Shown here: positions 23,236 to 37,880 of the stretch, piece by piece | Layout: each line of letters starts with the position of its first letter | Position numbering within the stretch: the stretch's first letter is position 1 | DNA from: Larimichthys crocea | Taxonomy: Eukaryota > Chordata > Actinopteri > Sciaenidae | Reading direction: 5' to 3' | NCBI RefSeq assembly: GCF_000972845.2 | Contig: NC_040028.1 | Coordinates: 19,186,210 to 19,250,209, forward strand | DNA length: 64,000 nucleotides | The notes under the pieces: model-generated | What the model was told of the DNA's origin: nothing | What the model saw: the letters and a program-made list of their open reading frames with translations, nothing else | Databases searched by the model: none | Position numbers and translations under genes: made by a program

Positions 23236-26200
23236 GTATTCTGAAAATAAAAGGCCCCAAATCTTTAAATTTGACAAACAAACACTTGTTTCTGAGTCCA
23301 AGATAAAAGAAAACCCACACAACAGACCCATGGATGAGCCATTTCAGCCAGTTGCATAATGATCTACTTATGAAAGCCTAAAGTAACTCTATAGTCTATA
23401 TACTCTGAGTATCTGTGACTGAAGCGTGCATGAAGAATCAAACGCAGGTCGAACTAGGGTTCACTCCCTCGTACTAAAGTCAGGGCACCAAGCTGCTGGG
23501 AGCGCGTCGGCATTGACGTTATTCTTGTGGCGATTCATGAAAACAACAGAAATGCAGAGTCAAGGTCAAAGGGTTTAGGATTACAGTCAAACAGGTCATG
23601 TGCTGGTACCAGATAGCAATAGTAGGCATCAGGTACAGGAAGTCATTAAGAAGATTCCACTTGGAGTTAGTAAAAAGGTTTCCTGAACAAAGTGCAGAAT
23701 GGGTGTTGGCATATTGTTGCTGGAAATGTCTGCTGACTGACACAGGCCATGACAAGCTGCTACCTGTTTTGACTGGAGTGTAGCCTAATGATCAAACGTT
23801 CTTTTGAAATGTTTTAATCGATCCGTGTTTATGTGGTCGTGTCAGAAAGAAGAACATGAGCGATAGAGATCCTGAATCATGTGGTAAAGATATCCAGAAC
23901 ATAAAAACGTTGGACTAAAAACTAAAAGCTCAGAAAAGTAAAAGATAACCGACTAAGATTTGTCCCCCGGCTTCAGCAGCTGGCCGCTGGCTTTGTCCCT
24001 TCTCCAGAGGTCGTGTAGTAAAGCTGGACTTCAAAAGAGCCTTATCACTGTCACATTCTCTCGGAAGAGAACACAGTAATGGAGACCGGATGCACAGGCT
24101 TACACTAGGTTAGGCTAGCACGAGGAGGAGTGGAAAAAAAAATGCTTTGAATGTTGCCTTGTAAAGGGAAGAGCTCCTGTATAGGCCTCCTGACCTCCCC
24201 ACTACACTTCCTTCCCGAGACGTAAAGGAATGCTGTGTCAGATTTTATGAATTTGGAGCGACGTGCATGTCAGCATTTCCTCAGTGAATCGTGCAGACGT
24301 TTCCAATCAGAGCATTTAGTCATAAGCTCACGTGTCGATCAGTCAGACCAGCATTTTTTCAGCAATTAAACCTATGTGGATTTGTGTCTGTAGTTTTAAA
24401 TGCATCATTAAAAGCCACTTTGACAGCTTTGATGATCATTTTCTATGGGTGACATCACAGAGACCATGTCCATGTTTTACACAGTCTACGCATCAGCCAG
24501 ACTTTTCTCCACTACACTGTCACAACACTCAAACGAAGCATGGAGAAAGGTCTGGCTATGGAAACACCACAGGTTGCTTGGCTGCTGCACTGTAAACAGA
24601 TGAAACAGATAAAAGTTGTGTTTTCCATTACGTCATTGAAGGAGTAAACTGCCAGCATAAAGAATGAATGGCGTATGCATCACGTCACCCACAGGTTTCA
24701 GCTACAGCCAGTCCTGCCTCTTCCACCTCTTCGGTTAATGGGCCGAATGAAGCCTGTCAATCATAGCAAGCACGTTTTAAAGGGAACCTACAGTATATTA
24801 ATAAATAATACCATCCGCTACCACCAGTAACCACTGGAGTCAGGCACACTTCTATTGTGTACAATCCTGGTTGATTTTGTGATATTAAAATCATGCACAA
24901 ATTATACCAGTACGATCTTATTACACTGAATACTGTCGACATTGTATTTAAATTAGTCGAAGGAACTGTTTTTATCTTTACTTTTACCATATAAAAAAAG
25001 CTAAAGTGTTAAATTTGTCAGCAGCTCCAGATCTAAGTTACGCAGCTTGCGTTCGCTTTATATTTGGTGCACGATGGAATCAAAATACAAAGTGAAAACT
25101 TTTAGATTTAAATTAAAAATGAATGCATTTTGATATTTTTCCTCTCTCCGTGTTTTCTTCTTCCTACAACTCTCCTCCATCCTTCGCTAAGGCTAACTCC
25201 GTCTAACACAAGGTCCCCACTTTGACTGTGGCTTCATCCTGTATTTTCCAATTATCACCTTTTAAAGGCCAGCTGGGTGCATTCCAAACCATCGGGGGGC
25301 AATTCCATTTGCATTGCTCTGAGACAAAGTCATGCCCAAGTACTTTCATGCTAAAGTTCATAACAGAAAAAGACGCTATAGCTGCAGCTGAAACACTTAC
25401 CTTTAGTAAGATTATATATATATTTACAACTAAGAACACTCTATGATTTAACATAGTTAGAGAAAGAAGAAAACTTGGTGAACAACATCTAAGTTTTATA
25501 AAAGGTAACAAGTTTGTATTATTTATTTATTTTTAAACACAGTGAGCAGCTTGAAGCAAACTTTCTCATTTCAGACTAATCAATGTAGCTCTCCTGTGAG
25601 TGTTCAGCTCTGTTTACAATTACAGCTCATTATGCTGATTTTATTCTTCTTTTTCCATTAACTCGATTTTTAAGCAGCTGCAGGAATATTTTACATCTAT
25701 TTTATTTAGGTCAATTTTTTTTTATGCCCATTGAAATTCCCTGCAATCAAAGGGGCCCTTTCCTCTATTGAAATTGACCATTGCGTCTATGTGTGCGCGT
25801 ACGTGTGCGCGTGTTGTTTGCTTTGCACATTAATGAACGCTGCCCTCTCTGCCTGCCTTTAGGCTCTCTTTCTTTAATTCTGGGGCTGTTCACTAGTGTA
25901 AACCTGTGTTTGATTTTTTCCTCTCCTCTCCCCTCTCGGACTGCATATAGCAGCATTTAGCTGTGAATTAATTTTCATGTTTGGATATACCCTGCTGAGG
26001 TGTGATGCTGGTGGCGCATAATCAAAAACTGCAACACTACATATGGGTAAATAGGCCTTGTGGGTATTTTCACGGTGCAGGTCTGTAGCGAGGCGGAGGG
26101 GAAACTAAAAGCAGAGAGCGGGGTCAACGGCCGACAGACAAAACAGAAGTCAGCAATAGGACAATGGGACATTTAAGCACAAAAGAATAAATCTATTGTC

Positions 26201-29200
26201 TTATAGGAGGGTGCCGAGCAGAGGATAACTTTTGCACCGTGGTGTGCAGCTGTGAGTGTGTGTTTGCGATAATGCGCATGTCTCTGGCCATGGGACAAGA
26301 CACGCACCCACAGCCACAGCTCAAACACCAGCAGCCCTTAACATGGTGTGTCTAATGCTCCTATTTAGTGTTTGGGGTGCAGCGGCGCGTGGCCTGAGGT
26401 TTTTGGGAGGGGAGCGTGGATAGCACCTAGTCTGACAGCTGTGCCCCAAACTGGAGACAAAGCCTGAGGAAGTACCGCATCATCGAAGATGGGACTAAAA
26501 GGCATGCCAATTTGCTTGTGGTCTGGCCTGTGCTGCTGTCCGATTCAGTGCACGGCCCACTTTTCATGGTGATGGCAAACACTAAACTCTTGTCATGGCG
26601 AGCTAAAACTGGTAGGACATCTTTAAAAAAGACAAGAAAAAAAAAGGACAAAGCGTCATGTGGTACGTTTAGATCCAAAGCAGAAACACAGACTGCTAAT
26701 TCAGAACAGCCTTCATTTCGAACAAACAGGCCACCTTTTGTGGATCCGTCTTTTTCCATTGGTGTTTATTTGTAATCCTTCGATAGGAGGGAGTCTCTTT
26801 GTCAATCAGGATACATCAAAGACGAGCCCAACTTCGCATGCTGCTTGTGTTTGTGTGTGCATGTCTGAATTCAGCTCTTTAACATCACAGCCAGGCATGT
26901 TTTTAATCTATTGATTTAATAAGCTTATGTAGCTGGCTGTTGGCTAAACAAATGAAGCAGTCATGAGGTTGACACATCTTTAGTCTTAAGAACCTTGTGT
27001 GTGTGTGTGTGTTTGATGAATAGCTAATGGCATTTACAGCCTGAGGACACGACAATGCGTGTTCATAAACATTTCATTGTCTGATAATTGCTCGTGTGTT
27101 GTATCATGCAGGCATCGTACGCACAGAAGCTGAAATACAGTAGCAGCAAATGATAGCTCTTAATTCTGAAGCTCAAATCAAATGAAATCTACAAGCATTT
27201 AACACCCAGTGTTTATTACATTCATGAGTCTGGCTAATGGAAGCAAGAGAGATAATAATTACTTGTTTGTTGCCACATCAGCTATTAGGTGATAATTAGG
27301 CTTACGTGAGAATTATAACTCTTTTAAACGCTTTGTTTGATTTGAACATGTGTTCCCACGCGGATGTCTGAGTACCCTGCATTCATTATTATTGCAAACG
27401 AAAGGCTGATCAAACTTTGTGCAAAACTGGATCCGATAGTTTAATAAGCGGTTCTCCTGAACACAGATATTACAATCTAAAAAAATCCAGGAACCTAAAC
27501 AGAGCGTGCGCGTCTTACCATGAGGTGAACCGTAAGAAGTCATACACTAGAGGCCACGTTCTCTTTTATGTTTTCAGGACAGGGCTGGATCTGAGCTGGG
27601 TTGTGAATAGATACTGGCTGTGTGTGCTTTACTTGGAGCCCGGCGAGGCAGATGAAACATCGGTAAATGTGAACCGCGGATCGAGGAGGTACTCACAAAA
27701 GGGCGGTGCAGCCATTCCTGGCATCCATATCAATGACTAGCCTTGTTGCAAAATGGAAAACTAAATATTTAGAATACATCTTAACAGCAAAATAGGAAAA
27801 CTATCCATCCCTCACATAAAGGGAACTTCCTTTATTATGCCCCTGTGTCCGCACGCACACACATGCACGGACATCGGGGGATTGAAATGGCTCAAAAATA
27901 TCCACTGGTTTAAATTAGACCATCAAACAGCCGGCTGCTGATTTGTTTCCTGTGTGTGTGTAAGTGTGTGTGTGCAGAGGTAGGATGCTGGGTTAAGGGA
28001 GAGGACTGAGCAGGTTTCTGACCTCCCATGGGCGCAGCAGAGTGAGTGTACTGGTGTCAGTTCACTAAAACAACAGTGTGTGTAACGAAGGGTATTTCAA
28101 CAAGCCCTTTTTACACAACCTAACAGAAAATGAACTCACTCTTGAGTAACCATGATGCATTTGGACATAAAATCTGACTTGACTGACACAATCAGATGTT
28201 GATCTAACTCTATAATCATTTTTCAAGCTGCAGTCAATGACGGTGTCGCACTGGATTGGATTATTTAAAAAAAAAAAGGGTTTGCTAATGATGTCACCGC
28301 ACACATCGTTGCACTTTTTACTGGCCGGTCGTGAGTCAGCACATGCCATCATGCGTTCACGTGGAAGAAAAACAGTGAAATCTAAGTTTAAAAAGCTCAG
28401 GCAGAGGTTTTTATAAGAAAATGAGAAGAGATGCACGTGAGGCGAGTATTCTCTGAAGGAAACACAAGAAAATCATAATATTTGATCAAATTTGTCCGTG
28501 AGTAACCTCCTGCTTCTATCTCACGCTCTCCATTTCCTTGTGACGACGCTCATTCTGTCCAACCCTCGTCCGTACACGCACCGGAGAGAGAATATTACTA
28601 CTGTTGCAATGCAAACCCGGTCTATACTCTGTCTTATTACTTCACGATCTGATTATGTAGTTGCAAACGGTCTGGCAGGATGAAAAAGAGCAGACTCTCC
28701 TTAGTGAGAGTGGCTGTGTCCTTCGAGGGCATTAGCACAGGCATTATCTTGTTGTGCCAGACAGTTCAGTAGTAAGCACCCTGGCCGAGGGCCGCGTAGT
28801 AAACTCTGATGGAAGTGCACAGTCGAGTCGGGAGTGTTGTAGCCATCCTGGCACGGAGATATGGGTCATGCTAGGCTGTCCTCTCTCTCACCCCGGCACC
28901 AGAGCCCAGACCCTGATGAGATTAGCCGGCCAGCCAGGCGCTCACTGGTGGTAAAACACAAACACCACTGATTACGCGAACATTAAAGTCGGATCTCCTC
29001 ACACTTCAGCTCGGATCCCCTTGTGCTGGGTCATGGGCGGGTTAGCAGGATGATCGAGCCGCCGTTCCAAACGTATACGGCACCTCTTGTCTTTGCATTC
29101 ACCGCGGACCCTGATAGATGATCGGGGATCTGAGACACATGCTGACTTTCAACGCGTGGAAAAGTGGGACAGCGACACAGCTGGAGACCTCACATGAGAA

Positions 29201-32072
29201 CAAGTGTCTGGCTCTGCCGACTTATTTGTAAATGTTACATAAATATGAAGCCAAACAGGTTGACATTTGCTACCAGTGAATTGTTTGGGGGGAGGTCAGT
29301 GAATGCAGTGCCTCAGCCGCTGCTACTCTGTGTTAAATCACTGCTAAAAATGGGATTAGGCAGGTTGGAATGCCAGGGTAATCACTCATTCAGCAGCAGC
29401 CAGGAGAAAAAGGCCTCCTTAAGGAGAAGGGGTGGGTTTTTATATAGCTGAGAGCTTTGATTACTGCTCCGTCTTAAAACCGCATCCGATGAGTAAAGAC
29501 ATGCAGTGGTCCTCCCCCACATTTACTGGGAAAGTCGCCCTCCTGGGTTCCTGTAAATAAGTGATGTCACAGCGCTTAATGATGCCCAGACTACACTCAG
29601 CAAGGTCCTGAAAAAAAGATATTAAAAAAATACTGTGAGCACGCTGCCTAACCGTCATGTCAACAAAACAAAACAAAACTTGTTTTGGACGTTGTGCCTG
29701 ATTTCTCTGTGGGACTGCTGATGATGCAGTCCAAGTTGGGAGCGGTGAACACGATCACGAAGACGGGGAAGAGAAGAAACATCGTCCTCATCTGCTTTGT
29801 CTGTCTCTAATGAAGATGTTCAGATGAAATCAAAATCGACACTTTCTCTGGGCCTTCTTTCCTCTTTCCCCGACGCAGACTGGTAGTGACAGTTGTTTCC
29901 AGTTGCTACTTATAAAGGGCCCATCATAAAGCCCGGCGAGAGGAAACAGGATAAGCGCTTGAGCCAAGGCAGTAAAAAGCTCTCTGGGAACTTGAAAGCC
30001 ACACAAATGAAGTCTGCGTCTGCCATCTGGAAACAATAAACAAACAAAACCCAGCAGCCAAACAAACACCACGAATGGCAGAGAGAGAGAGAGAGGGAGA
30101 GAAATGGAGGAGAAGACCGAGAGTGTGAATGAGTGATAGGGAGCGGAGGGTGTCAATGTTAAAAACGTGTGCGGCATGCATCATTAGCGGACACTGATGG
30201 GAAGACAGACACAGAGACAACCCTTTGTATAAAACCTCCTTTGATGCCGAGGAGATGGCCCTGCTGTTTGAATGTGTGTGGTACCTCTGAAACCTGGTTC
30301 TAATGAAGTACAGTGCTTAACAGGAGGCTGCCTGTCTGCGACTTGTGCCAGTGATGTGATGAGAAGTTAGAGAGTCGCTTCTAAACACGGCAACACAAAT
30401 AAGCATGTGCACAGATAAATCAGGATTCTCCGCTTTAGTTTTCTTAGAGAGTTATAGCACAAGATCTTTAGGAATATCACAAAAGATAACCCACTTTGCA
30501 GGACTGAAACACTACAGTATTTATAGGTCTGATACAGGAACATCAGAAATAAAATCTCCCTCACGTCAAGGTCCAGCCTGGGAAATCTAGCCTTATTGTT
30601 ACAAGAGCCCGGCTGCTCATCTTGAATATTGTACGTACACTGGGCCACTAAAAATCATTTAAAAACTTCATACATCAGCAGTGCTGCAGCTGGTGAATAC
30701 CAAGTTAGCCACTGATCCTCAAGCCTGTAAAATGTCAAAGTTGACAGATCAAAAACGTGCCCATGTCCACGTGTCTCACAAACCTGATAAGACCCAAACA
30801 ATGAGCTGGATATCAAATGGACACAGCACGTCATCTTTGAGCATTAAATGTAATCAACAAAAATGACTGCTTAACTTAGCTTACTGTAAATTTACTAATG
30901 CTGCTTTGTTTTGGTGTCAAGATGTCTCTCACAAGACGGGCGGGGGAAAAAAAAATGCTTTTTCTGTGCAGAACTACTTTGTCATGCGGACACAGTTCGA
31001 TTTCCTCACTCGGACTTCTTAATGAGGGAAATTTGTGAGATAAAAACTTCATTTTGTACAAGAACAAACATCACAGGCTGCTCTCTCTCTCTCTGTCTCA
31101 TTACAAAGCACACTGTCAATACTGACACCGAGGGGTTAGACCAAGAACTGCAGCCATGTGGCCTCAGCGTGGACCCATGCATTAATACAGATAGTCCCAC
31201 CTATAGGTGTACATGCGCCTAAACAAACATGTTAAGGCAGAATGGCATAGAGAAACACACACACACACTTAGAGACAGGCACACACACACACACACACAC
31301 TCCCCTGCTGTGCCTGGTTAACAAACACTCTGCTATAAAAGCAGGTCTCTTACTCATTAGGGTGCAGTGTATCAGACAGGAAATGCTGGGTAAATTACAC
31401 CTCATCGCCCTGGAACTAGCCGACCATCACCATGGCAATGAGCCAACCTCAGTGCCGTTAGAAGACCTAAACACCGTCGAGGAAAAAAGAAAAAGGGGAT
31501 GGGACAAGTTTCCACTAATAACCGATAAAAAAGGATCCAAGTCAGCGATGCAAATACACTCCTGCGAGTCTGAGGTGTAAATTGAACCCAAATCTGTATC
31601 TATTTAATATCCTAAACAGCCCCTTTGGCCTTTTGACAGTGGAGTTGACTCCGAATCTGGAAGCAATATCCTGCCCACACACAACTCTGCTACCCAATTA
31701 ATGCTACATGGGCTAAACTGTACCAGCCCAACACACACTTTATTAGAAATTGTTAGTCATACCTACAGTAAATGCTTTTAATACAATTCAATAAATAGAT
31801 CAGCGACTTGTCATGACGATCAAGAGGAAAATGGGTGGTCTCTTTAAGGAGGTCTGTGTGTAACATTTAAAACAGTTTAAGAGCTATTCACCGACCGAAT
31901 GCGTGACCGTAACATGTAAACAGATCATCCATAAACACAACCAGCATCAGTTTGTGTAAAAATAAATGTCAGCCAGCCATTTGATTAAATGTAATTTCAA
32001 AAATTTATGACACCCCGCACTCGTCTTAAAAGGGATCGTTTCAACACGCCACTTGTACTGGCTCACATCAGT

Positions 32073-32093
32073 AAAAAAAAAAAAAAAAAAAAA
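32073..32093. repeat. poly(A)21 tract
   Basis: Uninterrupted run of A; no retroelement body was recognised directly upstream. Confidence 0.9.
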
Positions 32094-32990
32094 TCCAACA
32101 ACACAAGTTTCCCCCGCTCGTGTTATCATTCTAAACAGAGTCTATTTCCCCAGCTTCTCATTCAATCCGACCACCGCGCTCTAACTCTCGACCACATAAA
32201 CCACTCGTTAGCCAAGTCCGCCCCACGTTTCGAGAACAAAATTCTTTTGTTGCATTGTTCACACATTCCTCCCCGCTCGTGTTTATACAGATGCGATTCC
32301 ATGTGTGCTCCGGGGTCCGGAGAAGTCCTGCTCTGAAGCCAAAAGATGTGCCGTTGATCAAAGGCCTCAGTGCTGGAGCAGAGACACTTGTTTTGGTTGG
32401 AGTTTTTTTCTTCTTCTTTGGGGATACAGGGGTAACATATCCATCTGTCGGCCGCATGGATCCACCTTCCTTGGTCGGCACTGGAACAAGTGTAGGCCTC
32501 TCTTCTTCTTCTTCGCTGCCATCCCACACGTTTACTCAGCTGGTCACCACGCACAGTCACCGGACCTTTGTTTTCACACAGCAACATGTGTTACTTAATG
32601 CGCTGTAACAAATTTCAAAAAGGCAAGACTAGCTGAGTCAACAACAGGTAATAGAGCGATTTATTGATTCATCGGCTGAAAAAAGCCAAAGTGTTAAAAA
32701 AAAAAGAAACCGGTGAAAACATCCACAGGTTGTGATGTCGCGGTTTAGATTTAGTTTACTTGAACTCCGTGATTTATTTTGCTAGAGTAGTTTAATTCAG
32801 CTCGACGAAACAAAGAGTGGATCAGAGATTTCTCAACAACATGGAAACAGAATATCAGGCAAACTTTGGCGAAGTGACGCCAAGAATGTGTCGAAATAGT
32901 TTTTTAAAAAAGTATTAGGCTTGCTCTTCCTATTTCAAGAATTTGGTTACACAGTCTACGTGGTTGTTTTCTTGCTTGATTGGATTATGG

Positions 32991-32991
<1 letters not shown>

Positions 32992-33031
<40 letters not shown>
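32992..33031. repeat. (CA)20 microsatellite
   Basis: Uninterrupted CA dinucleotides in clybl intron 1, likely polymorphic. Confidence 0.95.
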
Positions 33032-33033
<2 letters not shown>

Positions 33034-34692
33034 AAGCTCAGCTTCCACCACCAATCAATGAGGAAATGAGGTGTCAACACACCGGTGTTTATTCAACACT
33101 CATTTATTTTTCTACCAGAAGCCGAAGCTAGCTCGGGCCAGAGAAGACAGCAGATGATTGAAGGGATTTAGAATCATTTCTTATTTCTAAACGGCATCGC
33201 AAACAATGGTTTTTATAACGCGCCAAGATAATTATGTTTACAAATAATCTGCTGGGTTTTATTTCATTTGCTTTTATTGCATTACATTCTGGTAAATTCC
33301 TCTTGTGTTATACGGCAGCTTAAAAATGGAAATTAGCCAATTTACTGTGAAATGTCTTTATAACACTTATTATATTAAGAGTGCGTATTAAAACTCTGCC
33401 TTGTCTTGTTTCTAATGTCTTTTACAACTGAGAAGACAGGGCTTTTAAACTTCAGGCTGTGCGTCCATATGACCCAGCTAAGGGAACTGGTAATAGGAAG
33501 ACACCAGGAAGTCTGTAATGCTTCCAGTCAGCATGAAGTGCCATCAAAATAAAATTCTGCACAGTAGCGGCTGCTTTAAAACAACTGGGGCAATTGAAAA
33601 TTCCCCTCCCAATTTATGCCAAATGCCACTTTATAAACATTCTAGCATGACTGCCAAGTGTCTGCACTGCTTTATACCCCTTCTCTTAATTGAAAACGTT
33701 ATAGGGGTGCATTACACTTGGGGTTTTTATAAGCTGTGCTATAAAGCCCTGGCAGGCCCTGAGAGGGGAAACTGCCCATTAACTTATAAGGTCCAGGCCT
33801 TGGCTCTCTTAATTGACAACCTCTAGGCTACTTTCATCACTTGTCGACTTCATAGCGGCAGTCAATGCTTCCTCCAGGATGCTGTTGCATCTTTGACACG
33901 AGGGTGTTTGTGACAAAGAGCAGTCTGCCGCCAATGCCAGGGCGAAGGCTCTAGGCTGTCCATAAAAACGAGCGCACACATTCCTCTCCTAGTTCCAGCC
34001 ATCTGAGAGGGCTGCGTTTAAGCATGCTTCCCAGAAATTCACTATGAATCCCATTAGGAAGGTCGACTTTTTAATATGCTTACGCTGTACCAAAGTCTAC
34101 GTCACACCTGATTAAAAATCATCCAGAAAGACTCGCTTTATAAAAAGGTTTAAATACTACGAGACAAAAAAAAAGTGAGACGCTACAATAAAAAAAGGGC
34201 ATCAGGTGAGAAAGATTATTTTATTTCTGATCTGTTCAGGCCGTCACTGCAAACACAGACTGGCGTGTCAGTCCCTTCACCCTCTAATTTGGCAGCATCA
34301 TCAGCTTTGTGCCTCTGGAAATTCATGCACCTTGAATTAGAGCCACATGTCACAATGTAGTTGAGCAGCACAGATGCATTACCAGAATATTAAAGTTCTT
34401 TGTAACTGACATTCAAAAAACGGTTTGAAGTTTCTCATTAGACCTCCGATGAGCTCTGCATGACAATTTACAAAAGGTGGAAGAGCACCGGGAAACTTTG
34501 ACTGCTAACCATCTGTCACTGACTCTCATGATGTAATCTTGCAGAAATACAGAACACTAAGTGTTTGTATTTCTTAATATTAGGAGTGTTTCGGCAAGTT
34601 TGTCTTGTAATTCAAGTTAGCAAACTTACGAGAAACTGATTTTTAAGAGTTCAAATCAAAGCAGAGGCGTGCCATAGAGTGCAGGCCAAGTC

Positions 34693-35190
34693 AAGGCTTC
34701 TGAATCAGAAGTACTTTATTAATGCCCGCAAGGAAATTGTTTTTGTTACCGCAGCCCTTAAACGGTAAGTGAGCTAGTTAAAAAAAAAACTTTAACTTTA
34801 ACACTATACAATATCCTATTTTAACACTATATACACAAGTATAAATAACAGTTAAATAGAACAAGTAACAGTTAAATAAAAACCAAGTAACAGTGAGATA
34901 TGCAGTATGTAAATCTAAAACCTTCTCAAGAATTTAGTCTTTGAGAGACTGTACAGAGAACAGACACTGATTGTACAAAGTGCAGTATGCATGTGTGGCA
35001 GATTTCACTTATGATATTGCACAAGCCAGTTGGATAGCTACTGGGCTTGACTTGGAGTGTCTGATATTTTGAGGGAGGAGTTGTAGAGACTGATGCCAAC
35101 AGGTAGGAAAGACTTCTTGTGTCTCTCTGTGGAGCATCTTGGTGCCAGCAGTCTGCAGTGGCCTGGGTTTGAATCTGGCCCGTCTCTTTA
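34693..35190 (-). mobile_element. 3' end of a fish non-LTR retrotransposon (CR1/L2/Rex-like)
   Basis: On the minus strand the segment begins with a decayed reverse-transcriptase C-terminus. One frame reads CSTERHKKSFLPVGISLYNS and then SLKISDTPSQAQ before a stop. This is the conserved end of fish CR1/L2/Rex-type ORF2 proteins as I know it. It is followed by about 300 bp of 3' UTR and a tail GCGGGCATTAATAAAGTACTTCTGATTCAGA. The element is a 5'-truncated insertion of about 500 bp inside clybl intron 1, in the same orientation as clybl. Confidence 0.7.
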
Positions 35191-35769
35191 CTGCCACTAT
35201 TCTAAATCTTTATTATGACCCAAGCTCTAAAAACACTAGATTCTATATTTATCGATACATACTGTGAGACAAATTAAAATCTGTGTAGAAACATAGTTTC
35301 CTGTACTGTTTATAGCAACCATCATTTAACATCACACTGTGGGCAATGCATTACAGCAGTGATGGAATTTATGGCCACACTACATGCATGCATGAATAGT
35401 AAAAACTTGACTCGCTATATTTAACATAGCGTCCCGAACTGTACTTTGTGTTTGGGGCTTATTTGCAAATGTTAAGATGTTGAATAACCCTTATACCTGC
35501 TAAACATCACCAGGGTAACAGTGTTATTGTGAACATTGGCATGCTAAACTTAGCTTTTGGCTGAAGCGTGGCTTCAGACTCTCAGTCTTGTTATATGAAT
35601 TTTGCATGAATGTGATGAAGTACTTGGAGATTTCTGGTTTTTATATTTGCTGGATTCACAATTTACAATAATGGAAAACAAAGAAAGATGATTGGAACAA
35701 TTCAAAAAACTTATTTTTATAAATACAGATTGTGCAGATTAAATTGTGGAACCACATGATTCCACCAAC

Positions 35770-35959
35770 AGGCCCAGTGTGTAAGATTTAGACGGCTACA
35801 TTTATAGAGTATAGCAGAAATTGAATATAATGTGCATGACCTTGTTTTCATTAGGGTATAATCAACAGAAAGTTGGAGTTTCTCACTGGAACAGGAGGGC
35901 GAGTAGAGGGGGTTGCAATCCGCAACATGCCACTAAATTCTACACACTGATCCTTTAAG
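35770..35959. mobile_element. fish MITE copy 2 (internally deleted)
   Basis: Left end GGCCCAGTGTGTAAGATTTAG and right end CCACTAAATTCTACACACTGATCCTTT form the inverted ends of the same family as 22942-23235. The interior is shortened to about 190 bp (AATCAACAGAAAG..., GGGGGTTGCAATCCGCAAC). Confidence 0.75.
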
Positions 35960-35961
35960 CA

Positions 35962-37770
35962 CGTCACTGACCTTTGCTTGAAATTACAAATTTAATCCAT
36001 GTAATTGGCCCAAGTTTAGCTCGGTCGTTGATTTGGTTTAATCGCATCTTTGGCTCACCCATGTAAGCGATACCAATAACCTTTATTGTCATAATTTCAT
36101 TGTGTGTTGTCAGATGAATGGATACAGAAACAAAAACATTCCTGCAGTTACCATTACAACACTGCCAGTAGGAAAGATAGTGTGTGAATGAGAAGGACTC
36201 ATTGGAACAACAACGATTGCTCAACCAACAAATTCTTGGGCTGTGAAGCTGCCCAGTAGCCATCCGAACCAAAAAATAAAAAATCTGTGGTTGCACAAGG
36301 TGAGACTGCCAATAATATCTGAAATACAATCATAACCATAAATATGAAAAGCACTGTTATACAATAGTTCCCACCAAGTAATCTGATTGGACAGGGGTCG
36401 TTCCATGAGTATACAGTAGAGCACCTGAGACTGTTTACTACATGCATCACTCCACTTTATACATGTTCTAACATTAACAGATATCACCTCTTAGATTGTA
36501 ACAAATTGTGCACCACAAACATGAACATATTTCTGCAAGTAGTTTAAAAAACACATATTTACTGCATACTGCTGTTAGAATACGATTAGCTGATAATAAA
36601 TCTGACCAACCACGGTCAGTAATCAATGTGCAACCATGAATCAAATAAAAAACTAACAGCAGTGAACTTTAGACAGCTTTATCATACCTAACAGTTACCT
36701 AGTGTTTCTGTAGCGTTGTCAAAATGTTCAAAGATAAACATTAGCAGTTCAAATCAAACTTAGGCTCACCAAACTCCCTTTAGGAAATCTGACATTTAAA
36801 ACACATCACTCTAGAAACACGAGATAAAAGGACGTCACATGTCGACAGTCTTCTTGTTAATTCGGCATCAATATAATCCAGTACACTAAGATAAAATGTA
36901 TATTTGAACTTTATATTTTGTCACGTCAACAACTCTTATTTTAGTTAAAGACGACTGTGCAAACAAACTAAGATTTCTTACTAAAATAAGCGCTGGCTGG
37001 TGGATCAGATACAAGCAAAAAAATTTTTGCTGAGGTTTTTTTTGCCAGTTACCAAGAACTGCTCAGTTTCCTGCTTCTTGTTTAGTGGTGACGAGAACGC
37101 ACGGACCATATGATAACAGTAAATATGTTTGATTTTATCAGAATGTCTAGACGAGGAAAAAGACCAATAATTCCACCAAAGCGACTGTCGACAGACTCTT
37201 ATGTCACTGGTTGCATATGTGACACAACGCAGCTGGCCTGTGGTAACATGTACACCTGCACAAAGTAGCTCGCAGGAAATGTTTGTGTTGTTTGGAAACC
37301 GTGCATACCCGGTCCAGTTATGAAACTATTTGCGTTGGCGGGGCCAAACAAATCATAATCTGTTGCAACTAATAAGGGCGCTTGTAGATGTGTTGTATAA
37401 AAGCAATATCACACTCAAGGCCATGATACTGAATAACATCTTATATTCAGTATATGAGCACTCCCTCTTGTGTGATATCACTTTATTAATGCACTGAATG
37501 TAACCCTGGCAGATGCAGCGGCTTTCTAGAGTCTTGTCATCACAGCGACGTTGCCAGGTAATCAGAACTACATCTGCAGACACTCTGCACATATACTGAG
37601 TACTGATAGTACTACCACTAAAACCGCGAATGGGCGGTTGATACATTTCCGTTTGAGTATGAATTGAACGAACTACACATAATGTGTGAATTGGTGCTGG
37701 TGGGGGATTTTTGAACGAGAGAGCCAGGCTGGCAGTTTCCGCTGCTTCACCTCCTTATGCTAAGCTAGGC
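35962..37770. other. no gene seen (clybl intron 1)
   Basis: Unique AT-rich intronic sequence between the MITE copy and the short LINE tail. Open frames are short and featureless. Confidence 0.5.
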
Positions 37771-37774
37771 ATGA

Positions 37775-37880
37775 CAGCGTCAGAGAAGTACTTTATTTTA
37801 TTAATCCCCGCAGGGAAATAGTTTTTGTTACCGCAACTCCCAAACAGTAAGTGATAGCAAGAAGACAATAGTAAGAAAAC
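37775..37880 (-). repeat. short LINE tail, same family as 34693
   Basis: CAGAGAAGTACTTTATTTTA, then TTAATCCCCGCAGGG and AAATAGTTTTTGTTACCGCA, closely matches the first about 80 bp of the 34693 insertion. Only the 3' tail was inserted. Confidence 0.65.

Larger units (their letters stand above)
23240..34690. other. no gene seen (clybl intron 1)
   Basis: Largely unique DNA with microsatellites. Several AT-rich blocks of even composition (25560-25760, 27180-27310, 33230-33830) carry TAAT-type homeodomain cores and are candidates for conserved non-coding elements. No exon was recognised on either strand. Confidence 0.45.

Noticed and set aside
32073..32093. Poly(A)21 as the tail of a processed pseudogene
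   Set aside because: No coding remnant, TSD or polyadenylation signal upstream; treated as a simple A-run.
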